A stretch of DNA of 8,500 nt from Solobacterium sp. UBA1789. GTDB lineage: Bacteria; Bacillota_I; Bacilli_A; Erysipelotrichales; Erysipelotrichaceae. Numbering within the stretch: the stretch's first letter is position 1; each line of letters begins with the position of its first letter. The DNA lies in the NCBI GenBank assembly GCA_002314515.1, contig DCGB01000037.1, positions 4,860 to 13,359 of the forward strand, written 5' to 3'. The translations under genes and the position numbers were made by a program. Positions 1-6,989 of the stretch are shown here, one piece after another. Under the pieces are notes generated by a model that did not search any database, was not told the origin of the DNA, and saw nothing but the letters and a program-made list of their open reading frames with translations.

Positions 1-730
1 TTCCATCTGCCTGTGTATTCCAGCCGGCAAAATACCAGCCACTGCGACTTAAATCACCACAATCAGGGGCTGTAAACTTAAAATTTTCATAAACCTTAAC
101 ATTATTTAAACTGCCACTAGTTGCCCCATTACCATCAAATGTGATAGTCTTGGAATCCTGAATCCTGACATAGTAGCCAAAATCCGGATAAGTTGTCTTT
201 TCAATACATTTATAAATACTACCGCTTAAGGCAGAACTGATATTCTGATTATAATAACCACCATTTTTAATATTGCTTATAGCATTTGAACCCAGATCAA
301 AAATGGCATTTCCATTATTAGCCGCAAAAAAACCACCGGAAACATCTAAAGTACCCCGGTTTCTAAACAATGTACTATTATTGGCAATTATCGTACCCTC
401 ACCATTTTCAACGCAGAAACTGGCACCACTTTTAATATAAATAGCTCCATCACTTCCACTGTAATTGCTGGTCAAAGTAAAATTATTCAAAACCAGAGAA
501 ATCGTATTTGGATTACCATTAATCAATAACTGACTATCAGTTGTAACGTTCTGAAGAAGAGTAATTGTGACATTGGCATTATCACTATTGGCTGCACTTA
601 GCGCTTCTGCTAAAGTCGCATATTCTGTTTTATTGATCTTTGCCTCATTACCTTCGGCATGAATAAAAGAAGGCAGAAATGTTATAAACAATAATACAGA
701 TAATGTTATTAGTAACAAACGCTTTTTCAT
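1..730 (-). CDS. Secreted/surface protein, N-terminal part: signal peptide, beta-helix-like region, Listeria-Bacteroides repeat (partial)
   Basis: The frame stays open from ATG at 730 to the left edge, giving 243 codons with the 3' end missing. Residues 1-25 are a signal peptide: MKKR, then a hydrophobic core, then a likely signal peptidase I site after IHA. Residues about 36-70 (TLAEALSAAN followed by VTITLLQNVT) and 75-165 (short Gly/Asn-rich strands such as GTLDVSGGFF and IKNGGYY) resemble the right-handed beta-helix regions of gut Firmicutes adhesins. Residues 195-243, from ITFDGNG to AGWNTQADG, match the start of an InlB-type Listeria-Bacteroides (Flg_new) repeat. The product is therefore exported and probably extracellular. 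A cell-wall anchor would lie off the window. The start is supported by AGAGGAA five bases upstream. It lies 64 bases downstream of sbcC on the same strand but has its own promoter-like element. Ligand and role are unknown; adhesion is an inference from the repeat type. Confidence 0.85.
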   Translation of the reverse strand, partial: MKKRLLLITLSVLLFITFLPSFIHAEGNEAKINKTEYATLAEALSAANSDNANVTITLLQNVTTDSQLLINGNPNTISLVLNNFTLTSNYSGSDGAIYIKSGASFCVENGEGTIIANNSTLFRNRGTLDVSGGFFAANNGNAIFDLGSNAISNIKNGGYYNQNISSALSGSIYKCIEKTTYPDFGYYVRIQDSKTITFDGNGATSGSLNNVKVYENFKFTAPDCGDLSRSGWYFAGWNTQADG

Positions 731-735
731 AATAA

Positions 736-742
736 TTCCTCT
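736..742 (-). promoter_or_regulatory. Ribosome binding site of the surface-protein gene
   Basis: On the minus strand the sequence is AGAGGAA, five bases before the ATG at 730. This supports that start, which also begins the signal peptide. Confidence 0.7.
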
Positions 743-764
743 GTTTTTTACATCCAATATTTAT

Positions 765-770
765 ATTATA
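765..770 (-). promoter_or_regulatory. Possible -10 element of the surface-protein gene
   Basis: A perfect TATAAT lies on the minus strand in the 64-base gap after sbcC, about 35 bases before the surface-protein start. No good -35 sits at 16-18 bases. The nearest candidate, TTGAAT at 785-790, leaves only a 14-base spacer. The region is AT-rich, so a chance match is possible. If it is real, this gene is transcribed separately from sbcDC. Confidence 0.4.
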
Positions 771-794
771 CTTATCAGAAAATTATTCAAATAA

Positions 795-3395
795 CTATAT
801 TTCAATATTTAAATGTGAACCCTCACTGCCTTTTCTGATAATAATTTTCTTATCAATTCGCTCCTTAAGATTATCAACATGGGAAATAATACCAATCAGA
901 CGATCACCATCAGCCAGATCATTTAAAAGTCTTACAGCCTGATTAAGCGCATTATCACTTAAAGAACCAAAGCCCTCATCAATAAACATTGAATCCATGC
1001 GAATACCACCACTACGAGCCTGAACCACATCCGAAAGACCCAGGGCCAAAGCCAAAGAAGCCATAAAAGACTCACCACCGGATAAGGTCGAAACATCACG
1101 CCAGCTGCCGGTCTGATTGTCATAGACATCCAGATCCAGGCCTGCCTGTGAACGCATGTTTTTAGCCTCCGGCTTTTGTCTTAAAATAAATACTTCATCA
1201 CTCAATACTGCCAGTCGTTTATTGGCAGCCGCAATAACCTGCCGGAAATAATACTGCTGGACATATGCTTCAAAAGTCAGACGAATAGTCTTTGACTTGG
1301 TACCGGAAATATTCTGATACAGTTCTTCAACCAAAGCATATTCCTTATTAAGAGTATTAAACTTCCTGCTGATATCCTTCAGATACCAGTATTCTTTATC
1401 ATTAGTCTGAGCATTCATGGTGAATAAACTGATATTCCTGCTTAAATCTAACATCAGCTTTTTTAGTTCCAGCTCTTCATTATTTAAGACATCCAGATTC
1501 TCCAGCTGCTCACCCTGAAGGCCATCTTCCAGCTGTTTAATCTGCTGACTATTGCTTAAAGCTTTATTGCGATAGTTTTCGATCTTTATTTCAAGCTGCT
1601 TCATTTCTTTTTCAGCAAGTTTTGCAGAATGATAGTCATTTTCATCATTAAAATTATTATTCTTTAACTGTTCAATAAAAGAATCATAAGCCTTTCCGGA
1701 TTTTTCCTTATCACTTTCGATATTGGAACAGACCTCTTTCTGACGGGCCAAAGACTCAAGATAGTCCTTATTCAGATCTTCATATTCTTTTTTTATTTTT
1801 GGATAATTCTCATTGATATCTCTGATCAGCCGTTTATTTTTACTTATCAGATTATCAAAATCCATATCTTCCTTAAGCTTCAGCTTATTAAAAGACTGCA
1901 GATTATTCTTTAGATCATTTTCCAGTGTTTTGCAGACAGTTTCCTGACTCTGCAGTAATTTCAAGGCATCATCACGCTTTTTCTCATTTTTTTCTAAGGA
2001 TTCAGCTGATATTTCCTCGCTGACAAAAGAGGCTGGTGAAGGATGCTTAAGCGAACCACAGACAGGACAGGCCTGTCCATTCTTTAATTCCCGGGCAATA
2101 ATACCATACTGACTGGCAAAATATTTATTGCGCATATCAATATAAGATTCGTTTATTAAACTGTATTCATCCTCCATCTGATGAAGCTTTTCTAAATTTT
2201 TACTTAGATCAGTTTGCAATATCTGTCGGTTTTTCAGATACTCCTTTGCCTCTTCATATTTTTCATTGTCCTTCTTCAAAAGAGGCAAATCATGTAAAAA
2301 TTCTTTCTCTACTTTGGCATAAGCTTCTTTCTTATCTGGAAGATCCTTTTTTAGTATAACAAGATGATCATTAAGCTTCTGCAATTCCTTTTGACGCTCA
2401 TTATATGACCTTTTATTAGATAAAAATAACTCTTCATATTTTTCAATCTTCAGACAGGCTTGAGCCCGCTGCAGCTGCTTATTGTACTCATCAGTTTCAG
2501 CCTTCTGACTATTTATCTGCTGCTGAAGCTGTTTAAGCTTCTGCAGTTGTACAAAATCATCATTAGTCTTTGTTGCCTTGGCAATCCTTTTTAATAAATT
2601 ATCATGTTCCTTATCTTTGATCTGATAGTCCTTTTTTAATTCTTCATTTCTGTTTTTCAAATCATAGAGATAATCGCCCAATAAAGACAATACCTTATCA
2701 ATATTGACACTATCATCAAGATAAGAATTAATTTCCTCGCTGGCATTAATACGGGAAAAACTATTTAAGATATCTCTTCTATAGTCCTCATATTTCTGTT
2801 TCTGTTCACCATACATCTCCTTTAGAAGCTGCTGAATATCATAATATTTTTTTGTATCAAATATTTTCTGAAACAGGACTCTTCTTTCCTCAGAGCCCGC
2901 ATTGATGATTTTCATAAAATCACCCTGGGCAATCATCATCGTCTGTGAAAACTGCTCTCTTGTCAGGGACAGAAGCTCAAATATCTTATTATTGACCCGA
3001 TCAACACCGGCAATTTCCATGCCACTATTCAAATCCTTAAAATAAGCAGCAGCTGCCTCTGTAGTATAACCCTGACCATTCTTCTTTAAACGCTCATAAG
3101 CTGGATTGCGATGAAGCAGATAGTGACCATCCTTATGCTTAAATTCATATTCAACAAAAGTTGGAACATCACCACCGGCATAATCTGAACGCATACTACC
3201 CGCATCCTTACGAGCCTTGCCTCCCGAAACCTCACCATATAGGGCAAAAGAAATCGCATCAAAAATAGTAGTCTTACCACTGCCTGTATCACCGGTAATC
3301 AGAAATATACTATTAGCCCCAAAGACCGTAAAATCAATTACTGTTTCCTTACTATAAGGGCCAAAGGCACTCATCGTCAGTTTTAAAGGTTTCAT
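795..3395 (-). CDS. sbcC: SbcC, ATPase subunit of the SbcCD nuclease (Rad50-like)
   Basis: This is the SMC/Rad50-like ATPase that pairs with SbcD to cleave DNA hairpins and process double-strand ends in the cytoplasm. The 866-residue product shows every landmark in order: the N-terminal MKPLKLTMSAFGPY strand, Walker A GDTGSGKTT (35-43), the Q-loop in IAQGDF (Q157), and a long charged Lys/Glu/Gln-rich coiled coil (about 180-430). The zinc hook CPVC follows (443-446), then the returning coil (about 465-690). The ABC signature LSGGES (771-776), Walker B with MFIDEGFG (D806, E807) and the H-loop histidine H839 complete the head. It is shorter than the SbcC proteins of E. coli or Bacillus subtilis, which exceed 1000 residues, because the coils are shorter. 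The start overlaps the sbcD stop in ATGA and has a strong GGAGGTG site five bases upstream, so coupled translation is likely. The identification is firm. Confidence 0.97.
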   Translation of the reverse strand: MKPLKLTMSAFGPYSKETVIDFTVFGANSIFLITGDTGSGKTTIFDAISFALYGEVSGGKARKDAGSMRSDYAGGDVPTFVEYEFKHKDGHYLLHRNPAYERLKKNGQGYTTEAAAAYFKDLNSGMEIAGVDRVNNKIFELLSLTREQFSQTMMIAQGDFMKIINAGSEERRVLFQKIFDTKKYYDIQQLLKEMYGEQKQKYEDYRRDILNSFSRINASEEINSYLDDSVNIDKVLSLLGDYLYDLKNRNEELKKDYQIKDKEHDNLLKRIAKATKTNDDFVQLQKLKQLQQQINSQKAETDEYNKQLQRAQACLKIEKYEELFLSNKRSYNERQKELQKLNDHLVILKKDLPDKKEAYAKVEKEFLHDLPLLKKDNEKYEEAKEYLKNRQILQTDLSKNLEKLHQMEDEYSLINESYIDMRNKYFASQYGIIARELKNGQACPVCGSLKHPSPASFVSEEISAESLEKNEKKRDDALKLLQSQETVCKTLENDLKNNLQSFNKLKLKEDMDFDNLISKNKRLIRDINENYPKIKKEYEDLNKDYLESLARQKEVCSNIESDKEKSGKAYDSFIEQLKNNNFNDENDYHSAKLAEKEMKQLEIKIENYRNKALSNSQQIKQLEDGLQGEQLENLDVLNNEELELKKLMLDLSRNISLFTMNAQTNDKEYWYLKDISRKFNTLNKEYALVEELYQNISGTKSKTIRLTFEAYVQQYYFRQVIAAANKRLAVLSDEVFILRQKPEAKNMRSQAGLDLDVYDNQTGSWRDVSTLSGGESFMASLALALGLSDVVQARSGGIRMDSMFIDEGFGSLSDNALNQAVRLLNDLADGDRLIGIISHVDNLKERIDKKIIIRKGSEGSHLNIEI

Positions 3396-4507
3396 TCATC
3401 CACCTCCATTTTCTTAAGAATCTTTTCCAGAAGCTGAAGCTGCTGCTCAGAGGCCTCAACATCATTATTCTGCAAACGATAAAAATCCTTAAATAAATCA
3501 ATTGTCGACTTAGACTCAAAGCCCTCTTCCAGTCGTACATCAATATCCAAACGGGTTTTGGAATTGACAACGGCATACTTCAGCATATTAGGAAAATTAT
3601 GCAATAAACGATAATAGTAATCAGGATATACTTCCTCATCATGTAAAATAATACGGATATAGTCCAAAGAGAAGTCTTTTCTGATCAGATCATCAAAATA
3701 ACCCTCATAGGAAACAACATCATGTTTAAAAATAATGTCTTTGAGAAGGATGTTGATGACATCCTTTTTGACAAAGTCCACCAGACAAAAAGACTTATGC
3801 TGATTACTTTCGGAAAAAGAATATTTATAAATTGATCCTGCATAACGCAAACTGTCTCTTTTAATACGCTGTGGCTTATGAATATGACCCAGGGCAACAT
3901 AGTCAAAATCATCAAATAATGAAGAACTGACATTGTCAAGTGTACCTATGCTGCTTTCTTCAGAATCAGACTGTTCGCAGCCACTGATAAACTGATGAGC
4001 CAAAAGAATATTACGCTCATTTTTATTAATTGGACTATTTTTCAAAACAACTCTAATCGCATCCTCATAGCTGTTAATGATTTCATCCGGATAATATTTT
4101 TTAATCTCATGAATTCTAACAAAAGGCAACATGTGAACATTCACAATGCCATATTCATCATTGACAGTATAAGACTGTAAAGTTCCCTTAAAAATATCAG
4201 AAATAAAAACCTTATTATTCTTTAAAAGCTTTGAAAAATAGGCAAGACGCTGATTTGAATCATGATTACCGGCAATGATAAAAACAAGCTTATCAGCCTC
4301 AACCAAAGCCGTAATAAAACGATCAAAAAGAGCCATTGCCTCAGCTGAAGGAGCTGAACGGTCATAGACATCGCCACAAATCATTACCACATCATAATCA
4401 GTTCTAAGCTCCAGAGCCTGTTTTAGAACATCTTCCTGATCCGCCAGCAGATCAATATCATTGAGACGCTTACCTAAATGTAAATCCGCCAGATGTAAAA
4501 ATCGCAT
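3392..4507 (-). CDS. sbcD: SbcD, exonuclease subunit of SbcCD (Mre11-like)
   Basis: This is the Mn2+-dependent calcineurin-like phosphoesterase subunit of SbcCD, providing 3'-5' exonuclease and endonuclease activity gated by SbcC ATP hydrolysis. All the phosphoesterase motifs are visible in 371 residues: DLH (D8, H10), GDVYDR (D46), GNHDS (N81, H82, D83), LAH (H171) and GHIH (H208, H210). The C-terminal third (about 255-371) would hold the capping and SbcC-binding region and is more divergent. Length is close to the family norm of about 375-400. ATG at 4507 is chosen because the MRFLHLADLHLGK start is canonical and AGGTG lies five bases upstream. It is the first gene of the sbcD-sbcC operon and overlaps sbcC by four bases. 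It is transcribed divergently from pepT. Confidence 0.97.
   Translation of the reverse strand: MRFLHLADLHLGKRLNDIDLLADQEDVLKQALELRTDYDVVMICGDVYDRSAPSAEAMALFDRFITALVEADKLVFIIAGNHDSNQRLAYFSKLLKNNKVFISDIFKGTLQSYTVNDEYGIVNVHMLPFVRIHEIKKYYPDEIINSYEDAIRVVLKNSPINKNERNILLAHQFISGCEQSDSEESSIGTLDNVSSSLFDDFDYVALGHIHKPQRIKRDSLRYAGSIYKYSFSESNQHKSFCLVDFVKKDVINILLKDIIFKHDVVSYEGYFDDLIRKDFSLDYIRIILHDEEVYPDYYYRLLHNFPNMLKYAVVNSKTRLDIDVRLEEGFESKSTIDLFKDFYRLQNNDVEASEQQLQLLEKILKKMEVDE
3401..3407 (-). promoter_or_regulatory. Strong ribosome binding site of sbcC inside the end of sbcD
   Basis: GGAGGTG on the minus strand lies within the last codons of sbcD, five bases before the sbcC ATG. Together with the ATGA stop/start overlap it fixes the sbcC start and suggests translational coupling of the two subunits. 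Confidence 0.85.
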
Positions 4508-4532
4508 ATTATCACCTACTTATTCTCTATTA

Positions 4533-4541
4533 ATTATCGCA
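4533..4541 (-). promoter_or_regulatory. Possible extended -10 promoter of sbcDC
   Basis: On the minus strand TGCGATAAT reads as an extended -10 (TG, one base, then GATAAT), ending 25 bases before the sbcD start. A weak -35 candidate, CTGTAA, lies about 18 bases further upstream. I see no Gram-positive LexA-type palindrome (CGAAC-N4-GTTCG) around it. The call rests on motif similarity alone. Confidence 0.4.
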
Positions 4542-4590
4542 AAACTCGACATATATTTACAGACTAAGCCCCATTATCTGAAAATAAACA

Positions 4591-4610
4591 TATAATAAAA
4601 AAGTAGGGAG
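4591..4610 (+). promoter_or_regulatory. Possible -10 element and ribosome binding site of pepT
   Basis: TATAAT at 4591-4596 is a perfect -10 hexamer, but there is no recognisable -35 at 16-18 bases upstream. AGGGAG at 4605-4610 is the likely ribosome binding site. Its 10-base gap to the ATG at 4621 is longer than usual, and no alternative start lies nearby. If this -10 is used, the leader is under 20 bases and holds little more than the binding site. Confidence 0.4.
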
Positions 4611-4620
4611 AATATCAATA

Positions 4621-5829
4621 ATGGAAATTTGTGAAAGATTTTTAAACTATGTTAAAATCGACACCATGTCGAAAGAAGAAAGCAGTGAAACGCCAAGTAC
4701 TGCCAAACAATTCAATCTGGCAAAACTCTTATATAATGAGCTCACTGAAATGGGCTTAGAAACAAAGCTCAGCAAAGAATGTGTCGTCTATGGACACCTA
4801 AAGGCCAACATGGAAGGCCAGCCAAAAATCGGCTTTATTGCCCACATGGACACTTCGCCTGCAATGTCTGATGAAAACGTCAAAGCCCGAATCATTGAAA
4901 ACTATGATGGCAAAGACATTGTCCTAAATGAAAAAGAAAATATTGTCATGTCAATTAAAGACTTCCCTGATTTAATCAAAGATAAAGACAAAACTCTCAT
5001 TGTCACTGATGGAACAACCCTCTTAGGAGCCGATGATAAGGCTGGTGTCGCCATCATCATGGACGCCATCCAATATCTGCTTGAACATCCGGAAATTAAA
5101 CATGGTGATATTAAAGTTGCCTTTACTCCTGATGAGGAAGTTGGCAGAGGAACTGAAAACTTTGATATTGAATATTTTGACTGCGACTATGCCTATACAG
5201 CCGATGGTGGCTTACCAAATAGTATTGACTATGAAAATTTCAATGCCTCAAGTGTTGATGTCCTGGTTAAGGGCAAGGCCATTCACCCGGGTTCATCAAA
5301 AAACAAGTTAGTTAATTCCCTCCATTTAGCCATGGAATTCCATTCATTACTGCCAAAGGCTGATGATCCGGCTTTAACTGAAGGATATGAGGGCTTTAAT
5401 CATCTGAATGATCTTCATGGTGATATTGAAGACAGTCGCATGCACTATATTATTCGCAATCACAGCATCTTAAAATTACGCAAACAGGAAAATGATTTCC
5501 GTAATGCCGCTGACTTCATGAATAAAAAATATCAGTATAACTGTATTAGCCTCAATTTCAAAGACAACTACTATAATATGAAAGAAGCTCTTGCGGATAA
5601 GATGGAAGTCATCGACCGGGCAAAAGCAGCCATGGCCAAACTCAATATCACTCCAGTATCAACAGCCATTAGAGGCGGAACTGATGGTGCTAATCTGACA
5701 TTAAGAGGTCTGCCATGTCCAAATTTAGGTACTGGTGGTCGTAATGCCCATGGCAAATATGAATACTGTGTACTTGAAGACATGATAACTATGAGCAAAT
5801 TACTGGTTGAAATCAGTAAAGGAGAATAA
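4621..5829 (+). CDS. pepT: Peptidase T (tripeptide aminopeptidase, M20B family)
   Basis: PepT is a cytoplasmic two-zinc aminopeptidase that releases the N-terminal residue from tripeptides. The 402-residue length matches the family (about 405-410). Visible active-site residues are H75 and D77 in AHMDT, the bridging D138 in GADDKAG, the general base E172 and ligand E173 in PDEEVG, D195 in TADGG, and H377 in NAHGKYE. The dimerisation (lid) domain falls at about 208-315, beginning near FNASSVDVLVKGKAIHPGS. The RGGTDGA motif (351-357) is also typical. The start at 4621 aligns with the canonical MEICERFLNYVKIDT opening. The gene is divergent from sbcD and is the first gene of a two-gene unit with the dehydrogenase one base downstream. 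All metal ligands are present, so the enzyme should be active. Confidence in the family and name is high. Confidence 0.96.
   Translation: MEICERFLNYVKIDTMSKEESSETPSTAKQFNLAKLLYNELTEMGLETKLSKECVVYGHLKANMEGQPKIGFIAHMDTSPAMSDENVKARIIENYDGKDIVLNEKENIVMSIKDFPDLIKDKDKTLIVTDGTTLLGADDKAGVAIIMDAIQYLLEHPEIKHGDIKVAFTPDEEVGRGTENFDIEYFDCDYAYTADGGLPNSIDYENFNASSVDVLVKGKAIHPGSSKNKLVNSLHLAMEFHSLLPKADDPALTEGYEGFNHLNDLHGDIEDSRMHYIIRNHSILKLRKQENDFRNAADFMNKKYQYNCISLNFKDNYYNMKEALADKMEVIDRAKAAMAKLNITPVSTAIRGGTDGANLTLRGLPCPNLGTGGRNAHGKYEYCVLEDMITMSKLLVEISKGE
5818..5824 (+). promoter_or_regulatory. Ribosome binding site that sets the start of the iron alcohol dehydrogenase
   Basis: AAAGGAG lies in the last codons of pepT, six bases before ATG at 5831. 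It rules out the in-frame TTG at 5807, which is inside pepT and would add eight unlikely residues (MKSVKENN). Confidence 0.85.
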
Positions 5830-5830
5830 T

Positions 5831-6955
5831 ATGCCAAATTTTACAAGCCCAACAAATATTGTTACTGGACAGAACTTTGTCAAAGACTATGATTTTTCCC
5901 AATATGGCAAAAAAGCCTTTATTGTCACCGACAATTTCTTCAAAGATAAGATTGATTATCTCTATAACAATCTAAAAAAACAGGAAATCAGTTATACAAT
6001 ATTCGCTGAAATCGGCCAGGAGCCAACAGACAACATTGTCTATGCAGCTACTAAAGAATATCGCAAAGAAGCCTGTGACTTCATTATTGCCATCGGTGGC
6101 GGTTCTGTTATTGATACAGCTAAATTAGCAGCCGTCATTAAAGATAATGAAAAAGTTGCTGACCTCTTCCCTCAGCCAGTTGATCGTAAACATATACCAC
6201 TTATTGCCATTCCAACAACAGCAGGAACCGGCTCAGAAGTAACTCAGTTTACCATTATTTCTGATACAACAACTGATACAAAATTACTATTAAAAGGTCC
6301 AGCTTTCATGCCAACAGTTGCCCTGGTTGATGCCGAACTGTCATCATCCATGCCAAAGTCTCTGACTGCTGCCACTGGCCTTGATGCCTTCACTCATGCC
6401 ATCGAAGCCTTTACATCACGCAAGGCTCAGCCTCTATCAGACATCTTTGCCATATCCGCTTTAAAAAAGATCATCAAAAATCTGCCTGAAGCCTACAACA
6501 ATGGAAGTAATAAAGAAGCCCGTGCCGAAATGTCATTGGCTGCCTTAGAAGCCGGTATTGCCTTCAATAATGCCTCTGTTACCATTGTCCATGGCATGTC
6601 AAGACCTCTAGGTGCTCTATATCATATACCTCATGGTATTTCCAATGCCATGTTGCTGGAAAAATGCATGCGCTATGTCTCACCAGCTGGTAAAGACAGA
6701 TTTGCCCTATTAGCAACAGAATTAGGATATGAGGGAAGTGCTGATGAAAAAGTTGAAAAACTGATGAATGTCATCACTGAACTATGCAACATCTGTGAAA
6801 TACCATCATTAAAAGAATATGGTGTAGACATGGTCTCTTTTGAAAGGAATATTGAAAAAATGGCAAATGATGCCATGGCCTCAGGTTCACCACAAAACTG
6901 TATCATGGACGTCAAACTGGAAGACGTCATCAGACTTTACAAGTCTTATCTATAA
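5831..6955 (+). CDS. Iron-containing alcohol dehydrogenase (group III)
   Basis: This is a cytoplasmic NAD(P)-dependent dehydrogenase of the Fe-ADH family, interconverting an alcohol with its aldehyde or ketone; the substrate cannot be read from sequence. With the ATG at 5831 the product has 374 residues, normal for single-domain members. The N-terminal nucleotide-binding half carries IGGGSVIDTAK (88-98) and PTTAGTGSEVT (128-138). The C-terminal helical half carries the four expected metal ligands D185 and H189 (GLDAFTHAIEAF), H254 (VHGMSRPLG) and H268 (IPHG), spaced as in lactaldehyde reductase FucO. There is no fused aldehyde dehydrogenase domain, so it is not AdhE. The start follows the pepT stop by one base, with its ribosome binding site inside pepT, so the two are almost certainly cotranscribed. 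A hairpin terminator follows. Butanol, lactaldehyde or propanediol dehydrogenase activity are all possible. Confidence 0.93.
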   Translation: MPNFTSPTNIVTGQNFVKDYDFSQYGKKAFIVTDNFFKDKIDYLYNNLKKQEISYTIFAEIGQEPTDNIVYAATKEYRKEACDFIIAIGGGSVIDTAKLAAVIKDNEKVADLFPQPVDRKHIPLIAIPTTAGTGSEVTQFTIISDTTTDTKLLLKGPAFMPTVALVDAELSSSMPKSLTAATGLDAFTHAIEAFTSRKAQPLSDIFAISALKKIIKNLPEAYNNGSNKEARAEMSLAALEAGIAFNNASVTIVHGMSRPLGALYHIPHGISNAMLLEKCMRYVSPAGKDRFALLATELGYEGSADEKVEKLMNVITELCNICEIPSLKEYGVDMVSFERNIEKMANDAMASGSPQNCIMDVKLEDVIRLYKSYL

Positions 6956-6959
6956 GAGA

Positions 6960-6989
6960 ATGCGCTCATTTGAGCGCATCTTTTATTTT
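6960..6989 (+). terminator. Rho-independent terminator of the pepT-adh operon
   Basis: A perfect 9-base inverted repeat, ATGCGCTCA (6960-6968) and TGAGCGCAT (6971-6979), is followed by TCTTTTATTTT-like T-rich sequence on the plus strand. It begins five bases after the dehydrogenase stop. It also lies three bases past the stop of the converging alkD-like gene, where the minus-strand tail (TCTCTTAT) is only moderately T-rich, so it may work weakly in that direction too. Confidence 0.85.

Noticed and set aside
326..332. A run of seven A (seven T in the coding strand) inside the surface-protein gene, a possible phase-variation tract.
   Set aside because: Seven bases is short for slipped-strand switching. 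It encodes part of GGFFA in the expected frame, and the AT-rich background makes such runs likely by chance.
783..794. Inverted repeat TTATT/AATAA just after the sbcC stop, followed by TTTT on the minus strand, as a possible terminator.
   Set aside because: The stem is five A/T pairs with a two-base loop, too weak to be a credible terminator.
3995..4180. A 61-codon open frame on the plus strand opposite sbcD.
   Set aside because: It lies wholly within the strongly conserved sbcD coding frame, its translation is low-complexity Ile/Asn-rich, and it has no family resemblance. It is an antisense shadow.
4541..4562. A CGACATATATTTAC stretch considered as a LexA (SOS) operator for sbcDC.
   Set aside because: It lacks the second GTTCG half-site and is not palindromic.
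4571..4624. A 7-base inverted repeat, CCATTAT and ATAATGG, flanking the pepT leader and covering its start codon.
   Set aside because: The arms are short, AT-rich and 40 bases apart. If transcription starts after the TATAAT at 4591, the first arm is not even in the mRNA.
5807..5830. An upstream TTG start that would extend the dehydrogenase by eight residues.
   Set aside because: ATG 5831 has AAAGGAG at ideal spacing, and the extension would overlap pepT with residues unlike the family N-terminus.
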